The notes under the pieces: model-generated | Seen by the model: only the letters and a program-made list of their open reading frames with translations | Databases searched by the model: none | What the model was told of the DNA's origin: nothing | Shown: positions 10,536-21,029 of the stretch, piece by piece | Layout of the letters: each line of letters begins with the position of its first letter | How positions within the stretch are numbered: the stretch's first letter is position 1 | Translations under genes and position numbers: made by a program | Assembly (NCBI GenBank): GCA_010015805.1 | Contig: ML978128.1 | Coordinates: 1,054,001-1,118,000 of the forward strand | Direction of reading: 5' to 3' | DNA: 64,000 nucleotides | DNA from: Rhizodiscina lignyota | Lineage: Eukaryota; Ascomycota; Dothideomycetes; Aulographales; Rhizodiscinaceae

Positions 10536-12206
10536 TGTCATGATGAGGCAACGATACGTGATGAGATACCCTTTTTGGGTTTTAACTGCATAGCAGGCGG
10601 TGTTTTTGATAATTGACAAACGCATTTGCTGGAATGGGAACTGGGATTACCCAAATCGGGCCTGGACCGACTTTTCATAGACCAGGAGACGCACCACCTT
10701 CATTGGAGGTGGCCCTGGTGGAGGCAGCAAATTTGATCAAATCTTCCATATTCAATGTGCATCATGCAGTTGTCAGGCTGGCTTATGTCAGGCATCCTGT
10801 TCCCTTTGCACGGTTGAACTGTCGTCTCACTGAAGCAAGTTAAAGCAAGCCTTCTTCTGTGATATTTCCAACCTTCCAGAGCGTGTTCTCTCATGTGAAC
10901 TACCTTTTACTTACGGATTAAGACAAAACAGAAGACTGAGGTTAGGAGATAGGTATCTGCAGACTGGTGGGCGGATGGCTCTCGACGTCCAGAAGATTCT
11001 CAACCTTGACCATCAACGGAGTTTTCCAGAAAGCTGGAAGTCACAAAGAGGGCTGTATATGGGCAAGGATTCCCCCAGGTATCCGAGCTTCCGATGTGCA
11101 GACGGACAGGCACTGACTATTATCTCAAATACTCCGATTGGGTTTAGCGCTACAAGTCAGGGCCAGTCAGGGCTTACAAAGGCAAGACAACATCATTTAA
11201 GCTTGCGCATCTCGCGCCTTTAGCCAAAGTAAGTAGCAACACCGTATGATATGGCACACACTCCCCACGCTAATAGCATTTAGAGTGGCTCGCCGCTCAA
11301 CGGCGAGAGAAAAGTTGGCCTCAGCTTTCGAGGCGTTGAATATTTACGATGTAAAGCTTAATAATGAAACGTATACTTTCCAATGTTGTGCTATTAGCAT
11401 GTATGCCCCGAAGAACGGAGAACTAAGCTTCATAGATATTCTCGCTGACATTGAAGTGCAACACTTGCTCTCCATTAGGCGTTACAACTTGTCCGGCGCC
11501 AAAGTATCTTACCACCTTCAAGAGTTAATAGACATACCCTGCTCAGCGCGTGGGCCAGTAAGGCAAGCATGGTAGCTTAGCTCACTTCTCATGACCAAGA
11601 TTTCATCCAACGTCGTCTGTTCCTGCCGCAAGATAGGGAGAGGCCAAAGCCCTGTTCCAAATGCAGTCGATGGCTACATGAATCGATCCTTGTGTCAGAT
11701 GGGAAGTGGGGCCTACTCTGTCTAGCATGTCGCCTAAAGAAATACCACTGAAGCGACGACCGATAGGGGAAGACAGTCCTGGCACTATAGTACCGGATGA
11801 AAGCACTGGGCATCAGCAACGGAGTGAGATCTCGGTGAAGAGCAGCATCCAGATCGGGAAGAACCGCTTGGGCGCAAACAGATTTGTTCTGATGTGGATT
11901 GAGGCCCAAATGAATCGCCAACGCTGCAGGAAGCTGACAGTTGAATTAGCTGCCATGATCCCGCTTCCAGGATGCTTAATCAGGATTAACTATAGCATCT
12001 GTGTTCTTGTTGCTCTCATATCAAATCATATGCTAAATGCCATTGTCTAGTCCTATTGTACACGATGGCTCAATTAGTTCCAGCACCCACATTATGGTAG
12101 TCTGCAGTGTCTCTCTTGTGGGTATACACTATAACTTAGCCTCGCGCTATGGACCGGTTCATAAGAGTTCGGAACGTCCCGAAATGATTTAAAACCTTTG
12201 CATAGC
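10536..12206. other. gene-poor region with possible unidentified exons
   Basis: 1.67 kb without a recognisable gene. The one coding-like signal is 11148-11228 (frame reading RYKSGPVRAYKGKTTSFKLA..), preceded by a TTTAG acceptor and ended by a GTAAGT donor. A 55-nt intron with GCTAAT and TTTAG follows (11229-11283), then an open frame to about 11361. I could not find a matching 5' exon or a family. It may be a small lineage-specific gene or a decayed one. The rest shows nothing. Confidence 0.3.
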
Positions 12207-14260
12207 TCATCGTACCTGTTGCTGTAGCGACTCGCTAACTATACGGCGCCTCTTTGTGGCCGCCGTATTGGTGTTGTCGCTCTGTAGTCCTTGCACAGCT
12301 AGGTTCTCGACAGCAATCCTCGCCCTCTGCACCAATTCTGAACAGAACATACACATTCGAGCGAGCATATCGTCTCCACTCTTCTCTGAAAGCTGACGGG
12401 CATCATAAAGAGCCGCATCGACCACGCTGAGATCATTTTTTGCGAGTGGATGAGTCGGGTTGTGTATAGTGTTTGCCAAGAGTATGAGGAGCGCAGTTAT
12501 GGCCGCACACATTACGAACCTACTCGCAGCATAAGAGTCAGCGATGATCTGGAAGTCATCCAAGGCTAAGCTAATGGAAGAGCGCGAGTTGCACAGCTTA
12601 CCAAGAACAGGCGGAATCGCCCTGAGGGGTGTGCCGTTTCAAAGAGAGACAGCTTCGCGCGCTCGTGACCATCTTTGGCCATACAAGTGGCAGTTGGTGA
12701 GAAAGATCCTTTAAAGATTGTTCGAAATCTATGTTGTTACAAGGACATTGACCGATGTTGCGGATCCAGCCTGCGTCGCGCGAGTATACCCGGTAGATTC
12801 TGGCCAGAGAATGGAAGTGTACGAAATGGACGATAGATATGTGAATCAGCGATGTTGATGACACCTTGCTTGCGATATTCTCCACTCGGAACTCTGGCGG
12901 TAAACTATTTTTCCAGTCTTCCAATGCGGTTTCGATCGACTTGACTAGGCTCTCGCGTTCAATGTCGCTCTGTCCTCTCGCTCGTAATGAGAAAAGATCT
13001 TTGTATATTCGTGACTCTATGCACGCTAAGTCAACCCTTGAGCGGAACAGGTTGAACTTTACACGGCCGTCTAGAGTGTAAATGTCCCCAGATCCATCTT
13101 CCGGATTGAGGGGAGGTAATTCGAGATCTGTGTCGTCGTCATCGATCAGAGACGGTTGACCATGGTGCAAGCTGAGGTCTTTGTCTAAGACGTAAGCGAT
13201 CCAGAAGACTTTTCTCCTCTGCTCTATCAACTCTGGATCTAAGGGATTGCCGTGGGGATCGCGTTCGACTCTTGCGTGTAGACGGATGCGATGAGCTAGT
13301 CGAATCGCGATAGCCAACAAAACCAAAGCAGGCTGTTGATTGAACGTGCCTTTATAAATCATTGTCATGTTCAAAAGGACTTGAACGCTAAGGAGGCTAG
13401 GGGCCGCTGTTGTGAGATCGCTCAGTACTGACTGAGAAGCACGAAGAAGCTCGGATGCTTTTGAGTCCTCCAGAGCAACGCGATAATCTTGATCTTGCAG
13501 AGCAAAGTGCATCGCACGGATTCGGTGTGCATGGGATAGAACCACTTGAAGGGAGGCACGGTGAAGAGGATCGTGCTGTGACGGTGGCTGAGTATACAAG
13601 CATCTAACAATGCGCATAAACTGTGACTCGTGGAACAGTGGATATGCAGCATTCACTCGCTGAAAGAATTCTTGGACGAGAGGGAGAGTTTCCTCTAAAG
13701 GAGGTAGGCCATCGCCTGCAACTGAAGATAGCGACATTGGCGTCTCCCTGTATAGATCTCCCGTGGGAGGTTGGTCGACTATGATAGTGGCTGGACTTTG
13801 TGCGGTGACGTTACTTGTTGGCGTCCTGTCTAGTTGAGGAGGAGGTTCCTTTTGCATCCCAAACATCGCACCATCAGATTGCAACGGAGGAGCATCCAGG
13901 TTGAATGATGGTATTGGAATTGTGCTGAGATCGACAGTGCTCCACGCCGAGCCGTAACCGAGTTCAAGTTGTTGTAATCGCTCCTCGAATCTGTGTAATT
14001 GTGATTCAAGGACTGCTAGACGATTCACAGACATTTGCTCCGTTGATCTATTCGTCCGAATCTTCGCGTTCCTAGCTGTACTGAAGCCACAGGGCTCATT
14101 GTACATGATGCAGTTCGCACATCTTGGGGATTGCATATCACATCTGAGCTTCTTCTGATGGCAAAGATCACATGCTTGTCGCTGTACTCTTCTATGTTAG
14201 TGGAAGCGTGGGCCTGACATTGGAGGAGCATTCAATTACCGCTCGGCGTGAACGAAACAT
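12207..14260 (-). CDS. Zn2Cys6 transcription factor with fungal TF (MHR) domain
   Basis: Minus strand, modelled as exons 14260-14240, 14181-12602 and 12570-12207; 654 aa. Exon 1 is just MFRSRRA; splicing (58-nt intron, CTAAC branch) gives RQACDLCHQKKLRCD..CANC..C, a full Zn2Cys6 cluster with spacing CX2CX6CX6CX2CX6C at residues ~10-36, followed by a coiled-coil-like VLESQLHRFEERLQQLE. The middle-homology region (VQEFFQRVNAAYPLFHESQF, RRKVFWIAYVLDKDLSLHHG) is the fungal-specific TF domain. The last junction needs a 31-nt intron (12571-12601), unusually short; otherwise there is a frameshift. The downstream part (LDDFQIIADSYAASRFVMCA) clearly continues the domain. It is divergent from the SDR gene, which suggests local regulation. 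The target is unknown. Confidence 0.85.
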
Positions 14261-15779
14261 AGGAGTGTCTGGCGATATTGGCTGGTGATACATTAGCTTC
14301 CATATATGTTGAGTATAACGCATTACCTGGTACATAGCAAATGCGCAGGGTAGACTCACAGATGGCTCCTTTTGATTTTTTGTCGGCTCCATGTTGTGGA
14401 TTCTCGTCGATGGCGAACACAATGTACCTTTCCGGACCCAGTCCTTCACTATGGTGGACTGAAAAGGATTTTGGAACAGTCCAAAACGAAGACAGTTGCC
14501 CAGGATATACCGAAAATCATTGGACAATTAGTACAGTAACATTTTGCGATCAATCGAGCATGGGCAAAGCAATACTGGTTACGCAGAGATGACAAAGCGC
14601 CTTTCGGCCCACGGCCCACGGCAAGTCTGCCAAGCCCGCTTACGAAAGAGCCAAGTCGGATCGATGTCCACGACACAGAACATAAAAATAGTGAACAATG
14701 AAAAGATATGAATAAAGAGGAACTGTTGGTTGTGGAAATTTGGTATGGTGTGATCATACTATCGTCAATGACTAGGTGGATCTTGCGATCGATTCGGGTT
14801 GGCGGCGGACTCCTCCTTGCTGCTTTAAAGATCCTTCCGCCGCATGGCTCCATCATGCAGAGAGATAACCGTCGTCTAACGTCAATTTTGTTCCAGGGGA
14901 GCTTGGAAGCTACTGAGCACGTCCTAGCGGACTCGGTGTCGACGCGATGATGCCCAAGCGTCTCGCAAGGCTGCTTAAAAGATGCAATGCTGTTAACACG
15001 TGAAAGTCCATTTGTGGCGTTTCGATCGGTACATGCTGTGGCGTTGTTTCGAATCGATAAGTATTGATGAATCGGATTTTCTTAATGCACAGTGAACAAT
15101 GTTGCTTTGAGAGCGGGTAAGGGAAGTACTTTCTGCTTGGTTGGGTTGAGCTGTTTAAATAGAGAAGGACTCGAAAAGCGTCCAGGGTTTGTCATCCCAT
15201 GGCAGCCACGGAAAGGGCTTTGCATCCAAGCAATATTCAACATGCGAAGCTGTTGCGACATTCAATAGTCTCCACGGCTATATCGTGGCGTTGGTGATCG
15301 TTAAGCTGCTTCTGAAGCTTGACGCGGTCTTGGTACTATCTGAAGCGCATCTCGAATGTAGTTTCCGTATCCGGCATTAGAGTACCTCACCGGGGGAGGT
15401 AGCTTTGCTGTTATCATGCAAGCGACGCGGTAATTGGCGTGAAGGCCTAATTATCGAACCGGAGCAATGAAAAGCGCCGTGGAATAACGTGACAAAGAAA
15501 TCCACGGCTGCCGTGGAATTCGGCGATGTGTAATATATCATTGAAGCGCTCTACAATGTCGTGGAGTTAAGCAGCTGTATATGGAGTGGAGCGGTGTGTA
15601 ATAGCTCATTGAGGTGCTTTACAATGTCGTGGAGTTAGGCAGTTGTATGTCCTAGTCAAACCGTGGGAGAGTCAAAGCCTTAAAAAGCCTGTGTCCGAGG
15701 CGCTTCAATTCCTGGTTCATCTCTCAATTCGCTCGTCTTTTAACTCATTAGGAAGGACTCGTTGGTTGCTGCTCTTAAG
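14261..15779. promoter_or_regulatory. divergent regulatory region between Zn2Cys6 factor and SDR
   Basis: 1.5 kb with no gene. CCACGG or its complement CCGTGG occurs at 14609, 14616, 15206, 15272, 15477, 15502, 15511 and 15661. Two of these form a perfect 15-bp palindrome at 15502-15516 containing CGG-N3-CCG, the inverted triplet arrangement many Zn2Cys6 dimers bind. A 68-bp tandem repeat sits just downstream (15515-15650). Function as the regulator's binding region is inference. Confidence 0.55.
15515..15650 (+). repeat. 68-bp direct tandem repeat, two copies
   Basis: Copies 15515-15582 and 15583-15650 abut and agree at 55 of 68 positions. Nine of the 13 differences are transitions. Both include the identical core ACAATGTCGTGGAGTTA. 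The array ends 130 bp before the SDR start codon. Confidence 0.85.
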
Positions 15780-16724
15780 ATGGTATCAGAAACCCAACCC
15801 TCCGAAAGGCCAGCTCCTCTCATAAAAGGTTATCACCACAAAGCATATCCAAGGATCGATCCGACTCGTCCAGAGCTGTCTGCAGCGGGAAAGAATGTGG
15901 TGATCACAGGCGGCTCAGCGGGAATCGGTACAGAAGTTGCTATTGCATTTGCTAAAGCGGGTGCTTCAAGCGTCTCCATCCTCGGTCGTAACGAAGATCG
16001 CTTGAAGGCATGCGCTGAAACCATCAAAGCGGCAAGATCCAACGCGGACACAAAAGTCTCGTACTACGTCGCCGATCTCAACAAGCGGGGAGACCTCGAC
16101 CGCTCGATGGACTCCATCGTTGCATCAGCTGGCAAGATTTCTGTCTTTGTGTCTAATGCTGGCGAACTCGGGCCCACTGGAGCATTGGCGTCACTAAACG
16201 TTGATCAGTTCATGTCCACATTCGATTCAAATGTTCGGGGCGCCCTGAATGCTGTCCAGGCCTTCTTACCTAGGGCTTCTAAAGACGCTATCCTCATCAA
16301 CATGTCCACCGGCGTCGCACACATCGCTCCTCGACCACAGATGGCTGTCATAAGTTCCTATGCGGCGAGCAAAGCGGCCAATCTCAAGATGATGGACTGG
16401 CTCGCAGCCGAGAATCCCGACATCTTTGTGGTGAATGTATCGCCTGGTATAGTAGCAACGGATATGAACGTTAAATCCGGCGTTACACCACAAGACGAAA
16501 GTATAAACTTCGGTCTATCGAGTGTTTGCACGTGGACATAGGCTGATGTTGTTACAGTTGATCTTCCTGCGGCATTTTGTGTTTGGCTGGCATCAGCAGA
16601 GGCTCGTTTCCTGAAGAGCAAGTTCGTCTGGGCCAATTGGGATGTAGACGAACTCATGTCGAAGGCTGAAGAGATACAGGATTCCAGCTTGTTCACCTGG
16701 ATGGTAGATGGCGCACCCATGTAA
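15780..16724 (+). CDS. Short-chain dehydrogenase/reductase (classical SDR)
   Basis: Exons 15780-16500 and 16558-16724; 295 aa. The intron is 57 nt (GTATAA..CAG), and the junction gives TPQDEIDLPAAFCVWLASAE. Classical SDR features are VVITGGSAGIGTEVA (NAD(P) site, residues ~40-54), VSNAGEL (NAG, ~125), a catalytic serine in LINMSTG (~170) and SYAASK (YxxxK, ~195). It probably oxidises or reduces a small alcohol/ketone; the substrate is unknown. The ATG at 15780 is the first in the frame. It is divergent from a Zn2Cys6 regulator and followed 529 bp later by a GRE2-like reductase in the same direction, suggesting a small shared pathway (inference). Confidence 0.9.
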
Positions 16725-17253
16725 TCTCGCTTTTTTCAAGCCCCGATATGTACCTTCTCTTGTTCATATGCGAATCAATCACAGAGAAGTCCTCATTATG
16801 CTCGTAGTATTTCTCCAAATTCTGGGCGAAAACTGGGGATGCCTTGCTGTGGTTATAAGAAGAAACACCGTAAACGCCGAGCGCGGTCGAGTTGATGACA
16901 TTTCTCTCTGGAACAAGCCCGATTGGCGCCGATTATGCATATCTAGACGGCCCATTTTCATTTCGCCGAAATTTTCCTTTTCGCATGAGCACAACCACTC
17001 TTGTAAATATTGCTGTCTTCATGTCGAGAGATAAGAGTATGAGTGGGTGTCATATATACAGTGCGGACTTTGCCTGCAACTCCAACGTTATCCCCGTAGA
17101 TTATGATTTTACCTGGATTTGACATCATTATATCTGTGCGCTGGGGCCTTGCCTATTTAGCCGCTCGCTCCTTTATCACAATCAGCCCTTCTCTAACAAA
17201 TTACAATTCTTACTGTGCTATTGATTATCGTCATCTACAAGATCTGTTACACC
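16725..17253. other. intergenic
   Basis: Separates the SDR and the GRE2-like reductase; likely the latter's promoter. No gene or repeat seen. Confidence 0.6.
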
Positions 17254-18285
17254 ATGACCCGCGTTCTTCTCACCGGTGGCAGCGGTTTTATTGCCGCGCA
17301 TGTATTAGAGCTTCTTCTCAAGCGTGGCCATTCTGTCGTGACTACGGTCCGAAGTCAGAGCAAGGCAGACAAGATCAAGCAGGCGCATTCAGATGCTACT
17401 AAAGATAGCCTAGACTTCTTCATTGTCGAAGATGTGGCCAAAGAGGGCGCTTTTGATGAGGTCGTTCAGTTGAAACCCTCATTTGAGGCCGTCATCCATA
17501 CCGCAAGCCCATTCCACTTCAACGTTACCGACGTTCAGAAGCAGCTGTTGGACCCTGCTATCATAGGGACCACAGGGATTCTGCAATCGGTGAAGAAATA
17601 TGCCCCATCTGTCAAGCGAATGGTCATAACATCTTCGTTCGCTTCGATTCTGGATCCATTCGCTGGTGCCCGACCTGATCACACATACTCCGAGAAAGAT
17701 TGGAATCCCATCACTCAAGAGCAGGCGCTCGAGAACCCCGGAAATGGCTATAGAGGGAGCAAAACGTTTGCAGAAAAAGCTGGGTGGGAGTTCCTGGAGA
17801 AAGAACATCCGAACTTCACGCTCGCTACTATTTGCCCCCCGCTTGTGCTTGGTCCAATTGTCCACTACCTGAACTCGCTGGATGCGCTCAACACATCCAA
17901 CACGCGCTTACGGGACTACATCAACGGCACTCTGAAGAACAGTTCAGACAAGGAAATGCCGGGTCCCTACATCTGGGTCGACGTGCGGGATGTCGCTCTT
18001 GCTCACGTGAACGCAATGGAGCGTGACGACGCACAGAACAAGCGGTTCTTCACCACTGCAGGATTCTTCTCGAACAGTGAGATCGTTCAGATCCTTCGGA
18101 AGAACTTCCCAGAGTACAGAGACCAGCTGCCACCAGAGTCGTGGAAAGGCGGGTACAGGCCAACCCCTCACTACGGCATCGATAATAGCAGATGCGAGAA
18201 GATTCTTGGTATTCAATGGACGACATTGGAGCAGAGTGTTGTCGATACGGTCAAGTCGCTGCAAGCGCTACGATCAAGCCTTTGA
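17254..18285 (+). CDS. NADPH-dependent aldehyde/ketone reductase (GRE2/DFR-like, extended SDR)
   Basis: Single exon, 343 aa, starting MTRVLLTGGSGFIAAHVLEL. The NADPH motif TGGSGFIA is at residues 6-13, a catalytic serine in MVITSSFASI near 125, and the YxxxK pair in NGYRGSKTFAEKAGWEF near 170. This is the layout of the dihydroflavonol-reductase / yeast methylglyoxal reductase (GRE2) branch, which reduces aldehydes and ketones in the cytosol. Length matches the family (about 340). An open frame continues upstream without an ATG, so the start at 17254 (ACCATGAC context) is chosen. It lies downstream of the SDR, in the same orientation. Confidence 0.9.
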   Translation: MTRVLLTGGSGFIAAHVLELLLKRGHSVVTTVRSQSKADKIKQAHSDATKDSLDFFIVEDVAKEGAFDEVVQLKPSFEAVIHTASPFHFNVTDVQKQLLDPAIIGTTGILQSVKKYAPSVKRMVITSSFASILDPFAGARPDHTYSEKDWNPITQEQALENPGNGYRGSKTFAEKAGWEFLEKEHPNFTLATICPPLVLGPIVHYLNSLDALNTSNTRLRDYINGTLKNSSDKEMPGPYIWVDVRDVALAHVNAMERDDAQNKRFFTTAGFFSNSEIVQILRKNFPEYRDQLPPESWKGGYRPTPHYGIDNSRCEKILGIQWTTLEQSVVDTVKSLQALRSSL

Positions 18286-18867
18286 AGGCAATACAGCAAG
18301 TTGCCGAAGAAGTGGCGCACAGTCCCATCGCTCCCGACTCGCTGAAATTTGGGATCGGTAGTTGCTATCGAGTGGGGGCTACACTGATATATTAGACTTG
18401 GTCAGCGATGATTCTTTTACTAGACTGGCCAATCAATTAGAGGGATAGAGGCAAATATCAGACTGTTGAGCTTGAATAGTTTTGATGCGTCATGGGACAA
18501 TCAGAAGTTATCGTTTAAAGAAGTGAGAATCATCCTTTGGTGGAAATTATGTAGACCTGAAGGAATTCTACGTACCAGGTAATGTTATAGACTTCGCTGA
18601 GAGGAGTGCTTTGATGTGTCGGTCCCAAAGATGATGAGTGAAAATCTTCAGGAGCGGATCGGGAGTCTATACAACCACGGTTAAACTTCGGAGGTGGGCT
18701 TCCAGGATGATGTCGCTTGAACAACACAGCTGTGGATGCCCAAAACAAGCTGCGAAGCTATATCTTGAACAACCCCTCCACCTTCTTCTCTTGCATCTTC
18801 TAACCAGAAGATAGCGCAAAGGGAACCTGAGAGAAAACACACATCGATCACTTCAACTCCAAGCAGG
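18286..18867. other. intergenic
   Basis: 3' flank of the reductase and promoter of NTF2; nothing else supported. Confidence 0.6.
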
Positions 18868-19584
18868 ATGTCGAGTAAGCACTTCTAGAAGCTACCAACT
18901 ATAACATTTACTTTACTAAGAACAGTGTATCAGACTTCCAGGTCGTCGCTGGTGCGTAAATCCTTTGAGCAGCCGCATAATTCGTGTCCAAGCGAATGGT
19001 GCAGCTAGATGTACACGCGAACAATGCACTGACTGGCAACCAGAACAATTCGTTCAGTTCTACTACAAGACCTTCGACGAGAGCCGCGGGCAGCTCGCTG
19101 CTCTCTACGTACGTTCATACCACAGCCTCATGCGAGACCGAAGGAAGATAACTGACGAGGAGAGATATTGTAGCGCGACAAGTCCATGCTCACCTTCGAG
19201 AACCAGGCCACCTTGGGCGCTGCGGGCATTGTCGAGAAGTTGACGGTGAGTGTTTCCAAGGAGAACACAAGGAATGAACGATCGTGTCTGATTGTGTAAC
19301 TTTGCAGAACCTTCCGTTCCAGAAAGTCGCGCATCAAGTTGCTAGTCTGGACGCGCAGCCGTCTAACGAGCAAGGTGGAATTCTCGTGCTGGTCACCGGA
19401 GTGCTGCTGGTACGATTACCCGATATGATATAACCTTTGAATATAACAGCCATCTGACTATCTGCAGGTCGATGAGGAGCAGCGAGCAATGAGCTACACA
19501 CAGGCCTTCCAGTTGGTGCCTGAGGGAGGATCGTTCTACGTCTACAACGACGTGTTCCGCCTGGTATACCCTGCCTCTGGTTAA
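18868..19584 (+). CDS. NTF2: Nuclear transport factor 2
   Basis: Six exons: 18868-18874, 18934-18951, 19044-19108, 19174-19245, 19308-19409, 19468-19584; 126 aa. Introns are 58-92 nt with good GT..AG ends. The spliced product begins MSNFQVVAEQFVQFYYKTFD and continues with RDKSMLTFENQATLGAAGIV, NLPFQKVAHQVASLDAQPSN and GGSFYVYNDVFRLVYPASG. It is full length and collinear with NTF2, the small cone-shaped dimer that carries RanGDP into the nucleus through FG nucleoporins. The first two coding exons are tiny (7 and 18 nt), so simple gene finders will misplace the start. Exon phases all close, which supports the model. Confidence 0.96.
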
Positions 19585-20243
19585 GGCACGAACTCGATTA
19601 GACATCGGTGCTCGGAGTCTACTCCCTTCATCTGTGGATTTTGCGATATGCATGTGTGCGCAATGGGGGGATTCGGTGATGGGTGGCTCGGGGATGCTGA
19701 ATTGCGATTTCAGCCACACTTCGATAGTAAACGCCGACAGTAAATCGGTGGCAGTCAACGAATGAACATAAGGTTACGGTTTGCACATGCGCCACAGTCT
19801 GATCATCGTGACCGTAAATCTCTCGGATGTTTATCTTGCGAGATTGCACCGCCTTAAAGCGCTACGTAGGCCCAGTCGGTTGTCTTACGACTTATTTGCC
19901 GCCCAAATGCGGTAAGGCGTGCCTTTGTACAGCTGGACCCTGACCCAAATGCCACACCTTTCGTTTTACGGTACGTGGATTCGAAGGCAACAACTTTGTT
20001 ATAAGCAGCGAAGACCAGCACGGACGCACAACAGTTCAGCTACCATTTCGACTCTGTTTGTATCGCAACTTCCGAAGCGCACGCTTTGCCGACTTCCCGG
20101 GAGTGCAACAAACATCAACGACAACCCTCAAAATAAACCTCCGCCCCAAAACAATTCAGCTACGGCAACGACGGACGCTGTGCGAACAACCCGTTTAACG
20201 ATATAAATCCTACATAGGAGGACGAGATAGCTCTACAGTCACA
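19585..20243. other. intergenic
   Basis: NTF2 3' flank and TVP18 promoter. Nothing recognisable. Confidence 0.6.
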
Positions 20244-21029
20244 ATGACGCTCGCGGAAGAGTTTCGGACGCGGAATTTCAGTGAGTTATCGCCCACAGAG
20301 ACGTAGCCTCATAACATCTGCTGACAGCTTCTCTTTCAGGCATTTACGGTCAATGGTTAGTTATCTCTTGACGATGCCTTCCATTCAATTCTCGAACAAT
20401 GTAGCACCGCCATCTACATATCGTCCGAATATGCGTCGTGCGTAGGACGGGAGAGGTCAAATTGGCCACAGCTTCACTCCTTACAAAATCAAGATCGCGC
20501 CGGCAGTTGACCTCTTACGACAGTCGCCAATACAGACAATTCAGGCTGAAGTTAGACAGAGGCTAATGGGATTGTTGTACAGGACTGGCGTTATCTGCAT
20601 AGTGCTCTGCTTTGCGCTCGGCATCGCCAACATCTTCCACTTTGATATTATCATCCTTTGGAGTGTCTTCTGCCTGTAAGATTTACCTCCGTCTCTACCG
20701 AAATGCGTTGGATTTGACACGATCGCAGCGTCTCCGCCTTCATCCTTATCTTCATCGAAATTCCCCTGCTCCTCAGAATATGTCCGACCTCCGCAGGATT
20801 TGACAACTTCATCCGACGCTTCGCAACTAACTACATGCGCGCTGCAATCTATCTGGTCATGAGCATCATACAATGGACCTCGTTGGTTCGATATGCCACG
20901 AGCTTGATCGCAGCTGCAGTGTTGCTGCTCATCGCAGGGGCCTTCTATGCTCTTGCAGGCTTGAAGCATCAAGAGTTCATGAGCAGTAAGACTCTTGGCG
21001 GTCAGGGAGTCGCGCAGATGATTGTCTAG
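20244..21029 (+). CDS. TVP18: Golgi membrane protein TVP18
   Basis: Four exons: 20244-20280, 20340-20355, 20583-20675, 20729-21029; 148 aa. The product starts MTLAEEFRTRNFSIYGQWTG and contains CFALGIANIFHFDIIILWSV, FILIFIEIPLLLRICPTSAG, NYMRAAIYLVMSIIQWTSL and ends SKTLGGQGVAQMIV, all TVP18 family blocks. Four hydrophobic segments are visible. TVP18 is a late-Golgi/Tlg2-vesicle membrane protein of unclear molecular role in vesicle traffic. Intron 2 is 227 nt, about four times the usual size here. The second exon is only 16 nt. Confidence 0.95.

Noticed and set aside
20356-20582. intronic C/D-box snoRNA in TVP18
   Set aside because: Box spacing is about 180 nt and there is no terminal stem.
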